Positions 63,716-64,000 of a stretch of 64,000 bases of DNA are shown one piece after another. The notes below the pieces were generated by a model. The model did no database searches and had not been told where the DNA came from. It saw only the letters and a list, made by a program, of their open reading frames with translations. The stretch lies in the NCBI RefSeq assembly GCF_000720115.1, contig NZ_JOIR01000037.1:1-64000 (forward strand), given 5' to 3'. Position 1 is the first letter of the stretch. Each line of letters begins with the position of its first letter. The position numbers and the translations under genes are program-made. This stretch comes from Streptomyces sp. NRRL F-2580 (GTDB lineage: Bacteria; Actinomycetota; Actinomycetes; Streptomycetales; Streptomycetaceae).

Positions 63716-64000
63716 CCGCGTCCCCCCGGTCGGTGTCGTTGCTGTCGTTGCCGTCGATGTGGGTGTCGTACGCGTCGTGGGCGACGTTCGGGAAGGGAGC
63801 CGGCGGCGGTGCGGGCGGCTCGCTCATCCCCATCGGCCCGATCAGCCGAGGGCGTTCGGTGTGGGTGTTGCCGGCCGGCAGGTAGACCTGGGCGTGTCTG
63901 AGGAACTGCTGGGCGGCGGCCTCGACCACCTGGGGCAGGATCTGTCCGAGGGTCTCCATGTTGGCCACGCCGTTGGCGGCGGCCCGGCAGGCGGCCCGGC
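63699..64000 (-). CDS. 3' part of the gene upstream of fxsT (perhaps FxsC-like)
   Basis: An open frame runs from the window end (64000) to a stop at 63699: RAACRAAANGVANMETLGQI, then LPQVVEAAAQQFLRHAQVYL, and an acidic tail (GNDSNDTDRG). The 5' end lies beyond the window. It overlaps fxsT by 17 nt. In FxSxx-COOH loci a TIR-like FxsC often precedes fxsT, and this tail may be its C terminus; that is an inference from position. No domain is visible in the part seen. Confidence 0.6.
   Translation of the reverse strand, partial: RAACRAAANGVANMETLGQILPQVVEAAAQQFLRHAQVYLPAGNTHTERPRLIGPMGMSEPPAPPPAPFPNVAHDAYDTHIDGNDSNDTDRGDADDSES

Overview
The window is chromosomal DNA from a Streptomyces or a very close relative. 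The GC content is very high with GC-rich third codon positions, GTG and TTG starts are common, and genes often overlap by 4 nt. The gene order also looks, from memory, like the conserved core of Streptomyces chromosomes around SCO1749-SCO1790 of S. coelicolor, running in the opposite direction. I ran no alignment, so family calls rest on motifs and recalled family features.

Layout. (1) 1-150: 3' end of a 5S rRNA and the rRNA operon terminator. (2) 236-9984: a broken RGG-repeat/TPR gene, a DUF1015 gene, a HAD-IIA phosphatase, an iron-box-controlled siderophore importer (two FecCD permeases and an ATPase), an SCP2-like protein, TlyA and NAD kinase. (3) 10091-24578: RecN, a glycosyltransferase, a PucR regulator divergent from an amino acid/amine permease and a Tat-exported amine oxidase, a berberine-bridge-type flavoenzyme, a GH15 protein, CTP synthase and a Nudix hydrolase. 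(4) 24897-34305: an ATPase/TPR protein, alanine dehydrogenase, and the chromosome-condensation block parA / small protein / scpA / scpB / RsuA-type pseudouridine synthase. This block contains 71-bp intergenic tandem repeats and a 189-bp tandem duplication inside scpA. (5) 34391-37911: a compact NAD-salvage operon, pnuC-nadR-nrtR-ADP-ribosylglycohydrolase. Each junction is a 4-nt overlap, and a palindrome sits on the -10 element of its promoter. (6) 37926-46001: small conserved proteins, prephenate dehydrogenase, CMP kinase, an acyltransferase, Der and two uncharacterised proteins. (7) 46298-57110: an Rpf/LysM secreted protein, a WYL regulator, a PAP2 phosphatase, a membrane mannosyltransferase-like protein, an MFS exporter, a glutaryl-CoA-dehydrogenase-like enzyme, a SepF-like protein (SflA), a Cys-rich DUF5685 protein and a multiply frameshifted DUF1684 gene. 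(8) 57246-64000: a streptogrisin-type protease, then an accessory locus of a SLOG-fold protein, a SLATT (DUF4231) membrane protein, the giant FxSxx-COOH-system protein FxsT and the 3' end of another gene that continues out of the window.

How parts work together. Iron starvation should relieve DmdR-type repression of the siderophore importer. PnuC imports nicotinamide riboside or a similar precursor, NadR converts it to NAD, the NrtR Nudix/wHTH protein probably senses a NAD-derived ligand at the palindrome, and the ADP-ribosylglycohydrolase may produce that ligand. ParA and ScpA/ScpB serve chromosome segregation and SMC loading, and SflA serves polar growth and division.

The two least described parts are the autoregulated NAD operon with its in-operon ADP-ribosylglycohydrolase, and the SLOG/SLATT/FxsT neighbourhood. 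The latter combines conflict-system domains (SLOG, SLATT, TIR, NB-ARC/TPR) with a RiPP-like FxSxx-COOH system. Two genes (236-1984 and 56300-57110) carry frameshifts, which are either real decay or assembly errors in repetitive or homopolymer DNA.
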